From positions 102,508 through 166,507 of the forward strand of contig JAIPCZ010000002.1 of the NCBI GenBank assembly GCA_021737975.1: a stretch of DNA of 64,000 nt, given 5' to 3'. Below, piece by piece: positions 1-7,575 of the stretch. The position numbers and the translations under genes are program-made. This DNA comes from Polaromonas sp. (lineage in GTDB: Bacteria > Pseudomonadota > Gammaproteobacteria > Burkholderiales > Burkholderiaceae_C). Numbering within the stretch: the stretch's first letter is position 1; each line of letters opens with the position of its first letter. Under the pieces are notes generated by a model. That model saw only the letters and a program-made list of their open reading frames with translations, searched no databases and was not told the origin of the DNA.

Positions 1-104
1 AGTGAATGGGGCGCTGGCACCACATTCACTCCGGTTTCTTGACATGAGACAACACGCGGCGGTGCCGCTTCGGTAAACTGGTGTCCCGCTTAAGGAGTTC
101 CCTC

Positions 105-524
105 ATGAAGATTCTTCTCGCCGTTGACGGCAGCCTCTACACCAAGAAAATGCTGGCCTACCTGGCGGCCCATGAGATGTTTTCGCCTAAAAATGAATAC
201 ACCGCCTTCACTGCCCAGATGATGCTGCCCAGCCAGGCGCGCGCCGCGCTTGGCAAGGAACTGGTCGCCAAATACTACGAGGACGAAGGCCAGCGCGTCA
301 TGGGCCCGGTCCACAAATTCCTGGAGCGCCAGGGCGTCAAGGCCAAAGGCATCTGGAAGACCGGCAATGCTGGCGAACTGATCGCCAAGCTGGCAGACGC
401 TGAAAAATTTGACCTGGTGGTGATGGGCTCGCACGGCCATGGTGCCCTGGTCAACCTGGTGGTGGGCTCGGTGGCCACCAAGGTGCTGGCCAGTTGCAAA
501 GTGCCTGTCCTGATCGTCCGCTAA
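105..524 (+). CDS. Universal stress protein (UspA family), 139 aa
   Basis: Single Usp domain protein, probably cytoplasmic and ATP-binding, of the kind that accumulates during stress. It opens with MKILLAVDGS, the usual first strand, and ends with VMGSHGHGALVNLVVGS, which fits the G-2x-G-9x-G-S ATP-binding signature of the ATP-binding Usp subclass, followed by VPVLIV. Length is normal for a one-domain Usp. An in-frame GTG lies 24 bases upstream, but ATG 105 is chosen because AAGGAG sits at 92-97 at good spacing. It stands alone ahead of a sugar nucleotidyltransferase; the partner process is not evident. Confidence 0.93.
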   Translation: MKILLAVDGSLYTKKMLAYLAAHEMFSPKNEYTAFTAQMMLPSQARAALGKELVAKYYEDEGQRVMGPVHKFLERQGVKAKGIWKTGNAGELIAKLADAEKFDLVVMGSHGHGALVNLVVGSVATKVLASCKVPVLIVR

Positions 525-553
525 AGCCGTTTTAAGCAGCGCGCAGGTCCAAA

Positions 554-1657
554 TTGGCAAAAGGCATGATTTTGGCGGCCGGGCAGGGCACCCGCGTGCG
601 GCCCCTGACGCGCGATTTGCCCAAGCCCATGGTGCCCATTCTGGGCAAGCCGGTGATGGAATACCTGATCGAGCACCTGGCTCGCCACGGCATCACGGAG
701 ATCATGGTCAACGTGGCCTGGCACCATCAGAAAATTGAAGAATATTTTGGGGACGGCCGGCGTTGGGGCGTGCAAATTGGCTACGCCTATGAGGGCGTGC
801 GCGACCATGGCGAAATTTTGCCGCGGCCGATGGGCTCGGCCGGTGGCATGCGGCGCATCCAGGACTTCAGCGGATTTTTTGACGAGACCACGCTGGTGCT
901 GTGTGGCGACGCGCTGATTGACCTCGACATTACCGCCGCCCTCGCGGAACACCAAGCCAAGCAGGCCATGGCCAGTGTGGTGGCGATGGACGTGCCGCTG
1001 GCCGATGTGCAAAGCTACGGCATCGTGGTGGCGGGGGCCGATGGCCGCATTGCCTCATTCCAGGAAAAACCCAAACCGGCTGAGGCCAAGTCGACACTGG
1101 CGAGCACCGGCATCTATATTTTCGAGCCGGCCGTGCTCGGCTTCGTGCCGCCGGGCCAGGTGTATGACATCGGTTCCCAACTGTTCCCGGACCTGGTCGC
1201 GCATGACCTGCCCTTCTATGTGCAGAACCGGCCTTTCCACTGGCTGGACATTGGTCGGGTGGGGGACTATTGGTCGGTCCTGCAGCGGGTGCTGCGCGGC
1301 GAGGTGGCCGATATGACCATGCCGGGCCGAGAGGTCAGGCCGGGCATCTGGGTGGGCATCAACACCTCCATCCCGTGGCACCAGGTCAACATCGAGGGCC
1401 CTGTCTACATCGGCTCAAGTGTGCGCATCGAGCCCGGCGTGTCGATCGTGGGGCCGGCCTGGATCGGCCACGGTTGCCATTTGCGAACGGGTTGCAAATT
1501 GGTGCGAAGCATTCTGTTCGAGTACACCCGCATCGCCGCCGACATGCGCATCCACGAGATGATCGTCTCGCCCGACTACTGCGTCGACCGCCATGGCGAC
1601 ACGCTCTACCATGACGATGACGCCACCCAGTTGCGCTGGGGTGACGCGCGAGCCTGA
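554..1657 (+). CDS. Sugar-1-phosphate nucleotidyltransferase (NDP-sugar pyrophosphorylase), 367 aa
   Basis: Predicted cytoplasmic enzyme that makes an NDP-sugar from NTP and a sugar 1-phosphate. The N-terminal half carries the nucleotide-binding signature ILAAGQGTRVRPLT followed by DLPKPMVPILGKP, and a later FxEKP-type loop (FQEKPKP). The C-terminal ~100 residues (VYIGSSVRIEPGVSIVGPAWIG) look like left-handed beta-helix hexapeptide repeats, as in mannose-1-phosphate guanylyltransferase and glucose-1-phosphate transferases. The exact sugar cannot be told. Start is TTG 554 (giving MAKGMILAAG), with GCAGG a few bases upstream; ATG 566 would remove part of the conserved N-terminus. No cell-wall sugar genes lie beside it. 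Confidence 0.88.
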   Translation: MAKGMILAAGQGTRVRPLTRDLPKPMVPILGKPVMEYLIEHLARHGITEIMVNVAWHHQKIEEYFGDGRRWGVQIGYAYEGVRDHGEILPRPMGSAGGMRRIQDFSGFFDETTLVLCGDALIDLDITAALAEHQAKQAMASVVAMDVPLADVQSYGIVVAGADGRIASFQEKPKPAEAKSTLASTGIYIFEPAVLGFVPPGQVYDIGSQLFPDLVAHDLPFYVQNRPFHWLDIGRVGDYWSVLQRVLRGEVADMTMPGREVRPGIWVGINTSIPWHQVNIEGPVYIGSSVRIEPGVSIVGPAWIGHGCHLRTGCKLVRSILFEYTRIAADMRIHEMIVSPDYCVDRHGDTLYHDDDATQLRWGDARA

Positions 1658-1744
1658 GCTGGCCGCCGCCATCCCCTTGCCGGTATGCCAGGCATCAAAG
1701 GGTGCCGTTTGCCTTGGACGGTAACTGCTGGGCGGTCCGTAAAA

Positions 1745-1772
1745 TTGCGCCCGACTTTAACCCTTTTATACT
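1745..1772 (+). promoter_or_regulatory. Candidate promoter placing the start site at or near an ATG (leaderless mRNA)
   Basis: TTGCGC at 1745-1750, a 16-base spacer and TATACT at 1767-1772 resemble a sigma-70 promoter. The next gene begins at ATG 1779, seven bases after the -10 box, so transcription would start on or next to the start codon. No Shine-Dalgarno sequence is visible in the short space between. This is inference from spacing only. Confidence 0.4.
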
Positions 1773-1778
1773 CGCCCC

Positions 1779-1988
1779 ATGACTTCAAAACACTTGCAAC
1801 GTGGCGCCTTGAATGGCGGCGTGATCGCCATGCTGATCGGTGCGCTGGCGCTGGGTGCCATGCTGGTCTATTCCGCCGTTTCAGGCTACGAGTTGCCTTT
1901 CTGGCCGGCCATGGCCGTGATCGCCGTGAACTTTGTGGCCGCGGGCCGCCTGGCCTGGACCGTGATTCAGGCCAAAAAGCGCCGTTAA
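1779..1988 (+). CDS. Small two-helix membrane protein, hypothetical, 69 aa
   Basis: Conserved-looking small protein of unknown function. After a short polar N-terminus (MTSKHLQRGALNGG) it has one hydrophobic segment at about residues 14-34 and a second at about 41-62, ending in a basic tail KKRR, which predicts two inner-membrane helices. No catalytic motif is visible. Its stop overlaps the stop of the convergent LysR gene by four bases. It is preceded by a strong -10-like box and no ribosome binding site, so translation may be leaderless. GC and codon use match the neighbours, which supports it being a real gene. Confidence 0.6.
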   Translation: MTSKHLQRGALNGGVIAMLIGALALGAMLVYSAVSGYELPFWPAMAVIAVNFVAAGRLAWTVIQAKKRR

Positions 1989-2923
1989 GCGGCTGGCTGG
2001 TGCGCCTGCTTCAGGGCGGCCTGAAACGCCTGCGTCACACGCGCGGGTTGCGGCGAGGCCCGCACGATGCTGAAAAAGCTGCAGTGGTAGTTGAACAGTT
2101 GCGGCTGCACGGCCTGCATCCGGCCCTGGCGCACAAAACTCTCGGCGTAGTGGTCGGGTAAAAACCCCAGAAAACTGCCCGACAGGATCAGCGTTGCAAT
2201 CGATTCCTGGTCGTAGCCGGTGGCCGCGCGGCTCAGCTTGACCTGCTGGGTCAGTTCCATGTTGGGCGAGTGGTAGCCCAGCCCGGCAAAGGCAAAGTCG
2301 TGCAGATCCTCCCAGCTTTGCGGCTGCCGCTGTGCCTCCGGGGCCAGCAAGGGGTGGTCCGCACTGGCATACAGGACCATGGTCTCGGTGAAGAGTTCCT
2401 CATAGGTCAACACGGCCGAGCTGCGGTGGCCGGGGATGATGCCCACCTGAAACTGGCCGTCGAGCACGCCGCGCTCTATGCGGTTGAGCGGCGCGACATG
2501 CAGATGCAGGCGCACTTCCGGCGCCTGCCGCACAAAGCGCCGGATGGCTTCGCCAATGTGGGCTTCCGGGTTGCTGGCGGTCTTGTCAAAGACGGCAATG
2601 TGCAACTCGCCGCCCATGCGCTGGTGAATCTCATCGACACGGCTGCGAAAGGCATCGACCCCGGCCAGCAGGCGCAGTGTCTCGGCGTAAATCTGTTCGC
2701 CTTCCGGGGTCAGTGAAAAACCGGCGCGGCCACGGCGGCACAGGCTCAGGCCCAGGCGTGTCTCCAGGTCCTTGACATGGCGGCTCACGGTGGAGGTGCC
2801 AATGTTCAACTCCAGCTCGGCCGCCGCCATGCCGCCGCAGTCCACCACGGTTTTGAACACGCGCAGCAGGCGGATGTCCATGTCACTGAGCTGCCCCAGG
2901 GCGGCGCGGGTTTTTACTTGCAT
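1985..2923 (-). CDS. LysR-family transcriptional regulator of the adjacent beta-alanine genes, 312 aa
   Basis: Typical LysR activator: N-terminal winged helix-turn-helix (LLRVFKTVVDCGGMAAAELELNIGTSTVSRHVKDLE) and a C-terminal effector domain. It is divergent from the beta-alanine transaminase gene with 87 bases between them, the usual arrangement when a LysR protein controls the neighbouring operon. The gap contains the dyad TTGGCAACCAA at 2927-2937 as a possible operator. Start at ATG 2923 is uncertain: ATG 2881 (MDIRLLRVFK) is the more typical LysR beginning and would shorten the protein by 14 residues. Effector is unknown; beta-alanine or malonate semialdehyde are guesses from context. Confidence 0.88.
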   Translation of the reverse strand: MQVKTRAALGQLSDMDIRLLRVFKTVVDCGGMAAAELELNIGTSTVSRHVKDLETRLGLSLCRRGRAGFSLTPEGEQIYAETLRLLAGVDAFRSRVDEIHQRMGGELHIAVFDKTASNPEAHIGEAIRRFVRQAPEVRLHLHVAPLNRIERGVLDGQFQVGIIPGHRSSAVLTYEELFTETMVLYASADHPLLAPEAQRQPQSWEDLHDFAFAGLGYHSPNMELTQQVKLSRAATGYDQESIATLILSGSFLGFLPDHYAESFVRQGRMQAVQPQLFNYHCSFFSIVRASPQPARVTQAFQAALKQAHQPAA

Positions 2924-3010
2924 GGATTGGCAACCAAGTTGTGATGGTTAAACATTTATAAGAGTAACAGAGTCACGCAGAATCGGCGAATTGCTTTAAT
3001 TGGAGACACC

Positions 3011-4372
3011 ATGAACATGACCGATGCTCAAGTTTTGAACCGCCCGCGCACCGATGCCGCCTGGCTGGATGCCCACTGGATGCCCTACACCGGCAACCGG
3101 GACTTCAAGGCCCACCCGCGCATGATGGCGGCGGCCAGCGGTTGTTATTACACCGACATCGACGGTCGCCAGATTTTTGACGGGCTGTCCGGCTTGTGGA
3201 CCTGCGGCCTGGGCCATGGCCGCCCGGAAATTGTCGAGGCCGCCAGCCGCCAGCTGGCCACGCTGGACTATTCGCCGGCTTTTCAGTTCGGCCACCCGCT
3301 GTCGTTTGCCCTGGCCAACAAGCTCAAGGAACTCACGCCCGCCGGTCTCGACTACGTGTTTTTCACCGGCTCGGGCTCGGAGTCGGCCGACACCTCGCTC
3401 AAGATGGCGCGGGCCTACTGGCGTGCCAAAGGGCAGGCCAGCAAGAGCCTGCTGATCGGCCGCGAAAAGGGTTACCACGGGGTCAACTTCGGCGGTATCT
3501 CGGTGGGTGGCATTGGCGCCAACCGCAAGGCCTTCGGCCAGGGCATCGCGGCCGACCATCTGCCGCACACCCAACCGCCGGCCGGCGTGTTCCACCGTGG
3601 CATGCCGCCGGCTGACGGCCCGCATGGTGTGGTGCTGGCCGAGGACCTGCTCAAGCTCATCACCCTGCACGATGCGTCCAACATTGCCGCCGTCATCATC
3701 GAGCCGATGTCGGGTTCGGCTGGTGTGGTGGTGCCGCCCGTGGGTTACCTGCAGCGCATACGCGAGATTTGCACGGCCAATAACATCCTGCTGATTTTTG
3801 ATGAAGTGATCACCGGCTTCGGCCGCATGGGCGCATACACCGGCGCCGAGGCCTTTGGTGTCACACCCGACATCATGAACGTGGCCAAACAAATCACCAA
3901 TGGCGCGCAGCCTCTGGGCGCGGTGCTGGCCAGCAAGGACATTTACGACACCTTCATGGCGCAGGGCGGCCCTGACTACATGCTCGAATTTGCCCACGGT
4001 TACACCTACTCGGCGCACCCGGTGCCCTGCGCGGTGGGCCTGGCGGTGCTCGACATTCTGGAGCGTGAAAACATGGTGGAGCGCGTCCAGACGCTGAGCC
4101 CGCACTTCGAGAACGCGGTGCACAGCCTGCAGGGGGCCAAACATGTGACCGGCATCCGCAACTACGGGCTGGCGGCCGGCTTTACCATCGACGCGCTGCC
4201 CGGCGAACCCGCCAAACGCCCGTACCAGATTGCCACGGCCATGCTGGCCAAGGGTTTTTATGTGCGTTACGGTGGCGATACCATCCAGCTGGCGCCGCCC
4301 TTCATTTCCACGCCCGCGCAAATTGACAGCCTGGTCAACGCCCTGGGTGAAACCATCAATCAAACGGCCTGA
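3011..4372 (+). CDS. Beta-alanine--pyruvate transaminase (class III aminotransferase), 453 aa
   Basis: PLP enzyme predicted to move the amino group of beta-alanine to pyruvate, giving malonate semialdehyde and alanine. It has the class III fold signatures: GSGSESADTSLKMA (phosphate-binding loop, about 120-133), the FDEVITGFGR motif with PLP-ring Asp264, and NVAKQITNGAQPLGAV with Schiff-base Lys293. Length and the opening AHWMPYTGNRDFK match omega-amino acid:pyruvate transaminases. The gene ends two bases before the dehydrogenase that would use its product, so the two form an operon, likely controlled by the divergent LysR gene. Other omega-amino acids are possible substrates. Confidence 0.92.
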   Translation: MNMTDAQVLNRPRTDAAWLDAHWMPYTGNRDFKAHPRMMAAASGCYYTDIDGRQIFDGLSGLWTCGLGHGRPEIVEAASRQLATLDYSPAFQFGHPLSFALANKLKELTPAGLDYVFFTGSGSESADTSLKMARAYWRAKGQASKSLLIGREKGYHGVNFGGISVGGIGANRKAFGQGIAADHLPHTQPPAGVFHRGMPPADGPHGVVLAEDLLKLITLHDASNIAAVIIEPMSGSAGVVVPPVGYLQRIREICTANNILLIFDEVITGFGRMGAYTGAEAFGVTPDIMNVAKQITNGAQPLGAVLASKDIYDTFMAQGGPDYMLEFAHGYTYSAHPVPCAVGLAVLDILERENMVERVQTLSPHFENAVHSLQGAKHVTGIRNYGLAAGFTIDALPGEPAKRPYQIATAMLAKGFYVRYGGDTIQLAPPFISTPAQIDSLVNALGETINQTA

Positions 4373-4374
4373 TC

Positions 4375-5898
4375 ATGCAAACCCTACCCAAAATCCAGGA
4401 CCTTCCCCACATCAAACACCTGATCGACGGCCAGCTGGTGGCTGGCGGCACGCGCCAGGCCGATGTTTTCAACCCCGCCACCGGCCAGGCTGAAAAGCGC
4501 GTCCTGCTGGCCGACAAACTCACCGTTGAGCAGGCCATTGCCAGCGCGCATGCGGCCTACCCGGGCTGGCGCAACACACCCGCGCTCAAGCGCGCCCGCG
4601 TCATGAGCAAGCTCAAGGAACTGCTCGAAGCCAACGCCGACGCGATCTGCGCGCTGGTCACCGCCGAGCATGGCAAGGTCCTGGGCGACTCCATGGGCGA
4701 GCTGCAGCGTGGTATTGAAAACGTTGAATACGCCAGTTATGCGCCCGAGTTGCTCAAAGGCGAGCACAGCAGGAATGTCGGCCCGGGCATCGATTCCTGG
4801 AGCGAGTTCCAGGCGCTGGGGGTATGCGCCGGCATCACCCCGTTCAATTTTCCCGTGATGGTGCCGCTGTGGATGTGGCCGATGGCCGTGGCCTGCGGCA
4901 ACACCTTCATTTTGAAGCCGTCCGAGCGCGACCCGTCGAGCACCCTGCTGGTGGCCGAACTGGCGCTGCAAGCCGGCCTGCCCCCGGGTGTGCTCAACGT
5001 GGTGCATGGCGACAAGGAGGCGGTCGACACGCTGTTGACCGACCCGCGCGTCAAGGCCGTGAGCTTCGTTGGCTCGACCCCGATTGCCGAATACATTTAC
5101 ACCACCGGCTGTGCCCACGGCAAACGTGTGCAGGCGCTCGGTGGCGCCAAAAACCACGCTGTGGTGATGCCCGATGCCGACATTGCCAATGCCGTCAATG
5201 CCCTCATGGGCGCGGCCTATGGCTCCTGCGGCGAGCGTTGTATGGCGATCCCGCTGGTCGTGGCGGTGGGTGATGCCACAGCCGATGCCGTGGTGGCCGG
5301 GCTGCAGGCCGAGATCGCCAAGATGAAGGTCGGTCCCGGCACCGATGCCGCTTGTGACATGGGCCCGCTGGTCACCCGGGCGCACTTCGACAAGGTCAGG
5401 GGCTATGTTGATCAGGGCGTGAAAGAGGGCGCCACGCTGGTGGTGGACGGCCGCGGTGTCAACGTGCCAGGTCATGAAAATGGCTACTTCCTGGGTGCCT
5501 GCCTGTTTGACAATGTCAAGCCCGGCATGGTGACCTACCAGGAAGAAATCTTCGGCCCGGTGCTGGGTGTGGTGCGGGTCCAGACGTTGCAGGAGGCCAT
5601 GGACATGATCGATGCCCACGAGTACGGCAACGGCACCTGCATCTTTACCCGCGACGGTGAGGCCGCCCGCTTTTTCAGTGACCACATCCAGGTCGGCATG
5701 GTTGGCATCAACGTGCCGCTGCCGGTGCCGGTGGCCTACCACTCGTTTGGCGGTTGGAAGCGCAGCCTGTTCGGCGACCTGCACGCCTACGGCCCGGATG
5801 CCGTGCGCTTCTATACCAAGCGCAAGACCATCACCCAGCGCTGGCCCTCAGCGGGTGTGCGCGAGGGTGCGGTGTTCAGTTTCCCGAGCAGCCGCTGA
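4375..5898 (+). CDS. mmsA: CoA-acylating methylmalonate/malonate-semialdehyde dehydrogenase, 507 aa
   Basis: Aldehyde dehydrogenase superfamily member that converts malonate or methylmalonate semialdehyde to acetyl- or propionyl-CoA with NAD and CoA, releasing CO2. Diagnostic points are PFNFP (Asn158), catalytic Cys289 in GSCGERCMA, and GGAKNH at 256-261, where the general-base Glu of hydrolytic aldehyde dehydrogenases is replaced by Asn, a mark of the MMSDH family. Full length. Directly downstream of beta-alanine transaminase with a two-base gap, so here it probably completes beta-alanine degradation to acetyl-CoA; valine catabolism is the alternative role. Confidence 0.93.
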   Translation: MQTLPKIQDLPHIKHLIDGQLVAGGTRQADVFNPATGQAEKRVLLADKLTVEQAIASAHAAYPGWRNTPALKRARVMSKLKELLEANADAICALVTAEHGKVLGDSMGELQRGIENVEYASYAPELLKGEHSRNVGPGIDSWSEFQALGVCAGITPFNFPVMVPLWMWPMAVACGNTFILKPSERDPSSTLLVAELALQAGLPPGVLNVVHGDKEAVDTLLTDPRVKAVSFVGSTPIAEYIYTTGCAHGKRVQALGGAKNHAVVMPDADIANAVNALMGAAYGSCGERCMAIPLVVAVGDATADAVVAGLQAEIAKMKVGPGTDAACDMGPLVTRAHFDKVRGYVDQGVKEGATLVVDGRGVNVPGHENGYFLGACLFDNVKPGMVTYQEEIFGPVLGVVRVQTLQEAMDMIDAHEYGNGTCIFTRDGEAARFFSDHIQVGMVGINVPLPVPVAYHSFGGWKRSLFGDLHAYGPDAVRFYTKRKTITQRWPSAGVREGAVFSFPSSR

Positions 5899-5909
5899 CA
5901 GGCAGCTGA

Positions 5910-6356
5910 TCAGCGCATGTCCGAGGTCGGCAGGCGCCACATCCAGAGCGCCACCAGCGCGCAGCAGGCGCCGGGTACCCAGCCGATGTTCGCCGGCATG
6001 AACCACCAGGCGATTCCCGAGCTCAGCGTCATGGTGGCCCAGGCGACCTGTTTGGCGCGCATGGGCACGGCGCGCTGGCTGCGCCAGTCCCGCACCATCG
6101 GGCCAAAGCGCGGGTGTCTGAGCAGCCACTGCTCATAGCGGGCGCTGCCCAGCGAAAAGCAATAGGCGGCCAGCAGCACAAAAGGGGTGGTGGGCAACAG
6201 CGGCAGGGCAATGCCGATGAAACCCAGAAGCAGGCACAGCGCGCCGCAGATCAGCCAGACCCAGCGCACCCAGCGCGGGCGCGACGCTTGGGTAGGCACA
6301 GCAGGTGGCAGGGGGGACGACAAAATTTGAGGCGGCGTTGACAAATAGGTGGCCAT
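5910..6356 (-). CDS. DUF454 (YbaN-type) inner-membrane protein, 148 aa
   Basis: Small membrane protein of the DUF454 family, function unknown. It contains the family core GFIGIALPLLPTTPFVLLAAYCF followed by the RHPRFGPMVRDW segment, with hydrophobic helices at about 33-70 and 105-140. The N-terminal ~25 residues are Pro/Ser-rich and may not be translated in full; an internal start cannot be excluded. It converges on mmsA (11 bases between stops) and is divergent from alanine dehydrogenase. Confidence 0.82.
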   Translation of the reverse strand: MATYLSTPPQILSSPLPPAVPTQASRPRWVRWVWLICGALCLLLGFIGIALPLLPTTPFVLLAAYCFSLGSARYEQWLLRHPRFGPMVRDWRSQRAVPMRAKQVAWATMTLSSGIAWWFMPANIGWVPGACCALVALWMWRLPTSDMR

Positions 6357-6406
6357 TGTCAGGCGGTTTAACGCACACTTCGGGTTTTCATTTCAAGGAA
6401 ACTGCC

Positions 6407-7522
6407 ATGTTGATCGGATTGCCCAAGGAAATCAAGAACCATGAATACCGCGTCGGCCTGACACCTGCGAGCGTGCGCGAGCTCACCCAGCACGGCCACC
6501 AGGTGCTGGTGCAGAACGGTGCTGGTGACGGCATTGGCATGAGTGATGAAAAGTATGTGGCCGCAGGTGCCACGCTGGTGGCTGATGCGGCGCAGGTCTT
6601 CGCCAAGGCTGAGATGATTGTCAAGGTGAAAGAGCCGCAAGCCCAGGAATGCGCCATGTTGCGCCCCGGCCAGATCTTGTACACCTACCTGCACCTCGCG
6701 CCTGACCCGGAACAGACGGCCGCGCTGGTTAAGTCCGGTGCCGTGTGTATCGCCTATGAAACCATCACCGGCCCCGGCGGCGGCCTGCCCTTGCTGGCTC
6801 CGATGAGCGAGGTGGCTGGCCGCATGGCGGTGCAGGCCGGTGCCGCGCACCTTGAAAAGTCCAAGGGTGGCATGGGGGTACTGCTCGGTGGTGTGCCCGG
6901 TGTGCCGGCGGCGCATGTGGTGATTCTTGGCGCCGGTGTGGTTGGCACACACGCCATGCAAATGGCTGTGGGCATGGGTGCCAAGGTGACGGTGCTGGAC
7001 AAAAATGTCGACCGTTTGCGCCAGCTGGACCTGATTTTTGGCAACCGCATTCACACCGTCTATTCCACGGCCCAGAGCGTCGAAGACGCGGTGCTGGACG
7101 CGGAACTGGTGGTCGGTGGTGTGCTGATTCCCGGCGCGGCCGCGCCCAAGCTGGTCACGCGCGACATGATCTCGCGCATGAAAAAAGGCGCCGTGGTGGT
7201 CGACGTGGCAATTGACCAGGGCGGCTGCTTCGAGACCTCGCATGCCACGACCCATGCCGACCCGACCTTCGTGGTCGACGGCGTGGTGCATTATTGCGTG
7301 GCCAACATGCCCGGCGCGGTGGCGCGCACCAGCACCTTTGCCCTCAACAACGCCACCATTGGCCACGCCGTGGCGCTGGCGGACAAGGGCTGGCGGCAGG
7401 CGCTCCGGGACAACCCGCACCTGAAAAACGGCCTCAATGTGGCCCACGGGCAGGTCACCTACGAGGCGGTGGCCGCCACGCTGGGCTACGCCTACGTGCC
7501 TGCGGATTCCCTGCTGGCTTGA
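6407..7522 (+). CDS. ald: Alanine dehydrogenase, 371 aa
   Basis: NAD-dependent enzyme interconverting L-alanine and pyruvate plus ammonia. The sequence keeps the family active-site residues at the expected numbers: Arg15 (HEYRVGLTP), Lys75 (VKVKEP), His96 (YTYLHLAP) and Asp270 (VVVDVAIDQGG), plus the dinucleotide loop VILGAGVVG at about 172-180. Exactly the standard family length of 371. Start ATG 6407 is set by AAGGAA at 6395-6400; a longer open frame upstream is not conserved. With the transaminase module next door, which produces alanine from beta-alanine, this enzyme could recycle alanine to pyruvate. Confidence 0.95.
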   Translation: MLIGLPKEIKNHEYRVGLTPASVRELTQHGHQVLVQNGAGDGIGMSDEKYVAAGATLVADAAQVFAKAEMIVKVKEPQAQECAMLRPGQILYTYLHLAPDPEQTAALVKSGAVCIAYETITGPGGGLPLLAPMSEVAGRMAVQAGAAHLEKSKGGMGVLLGGVPGVPAAHVVILGAGVVGTHAMQMAVGMGAKVTVLDKNVDRLRQLDLIFGNRIHTVYSTAQSVEDAVLDAELVVGGVLIPGAAAPKLVTRDMISRMKKGAVVVDVAIDQGGCFETSHATTHADPTFVVDGVVHYCVANMPGAVARTSTFALNNATIGHAVALADKGWRQALRDNPHLKNGLNVAHGQVTYEAVAATLGYAYVPADSLLA

Positions 7523-7575
7523 GTTAGCCTGAGTCAGCCTGTGGCGCGCGCCCGGCAGGGGATAATGCGCGCCAC

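Noticed and set aside
2996..4363. Long open frame antisense to the beta-alanine transaminase
   Set aside because: It mirrors a clear enzyme gene; its product is His/Gly/Arg-rich without motifs, as expected for high-GC antisense frames. The same holds for long antisense frames over mmsA, the ABC-F gene, the class V aminotransferase/htpX and glcB.
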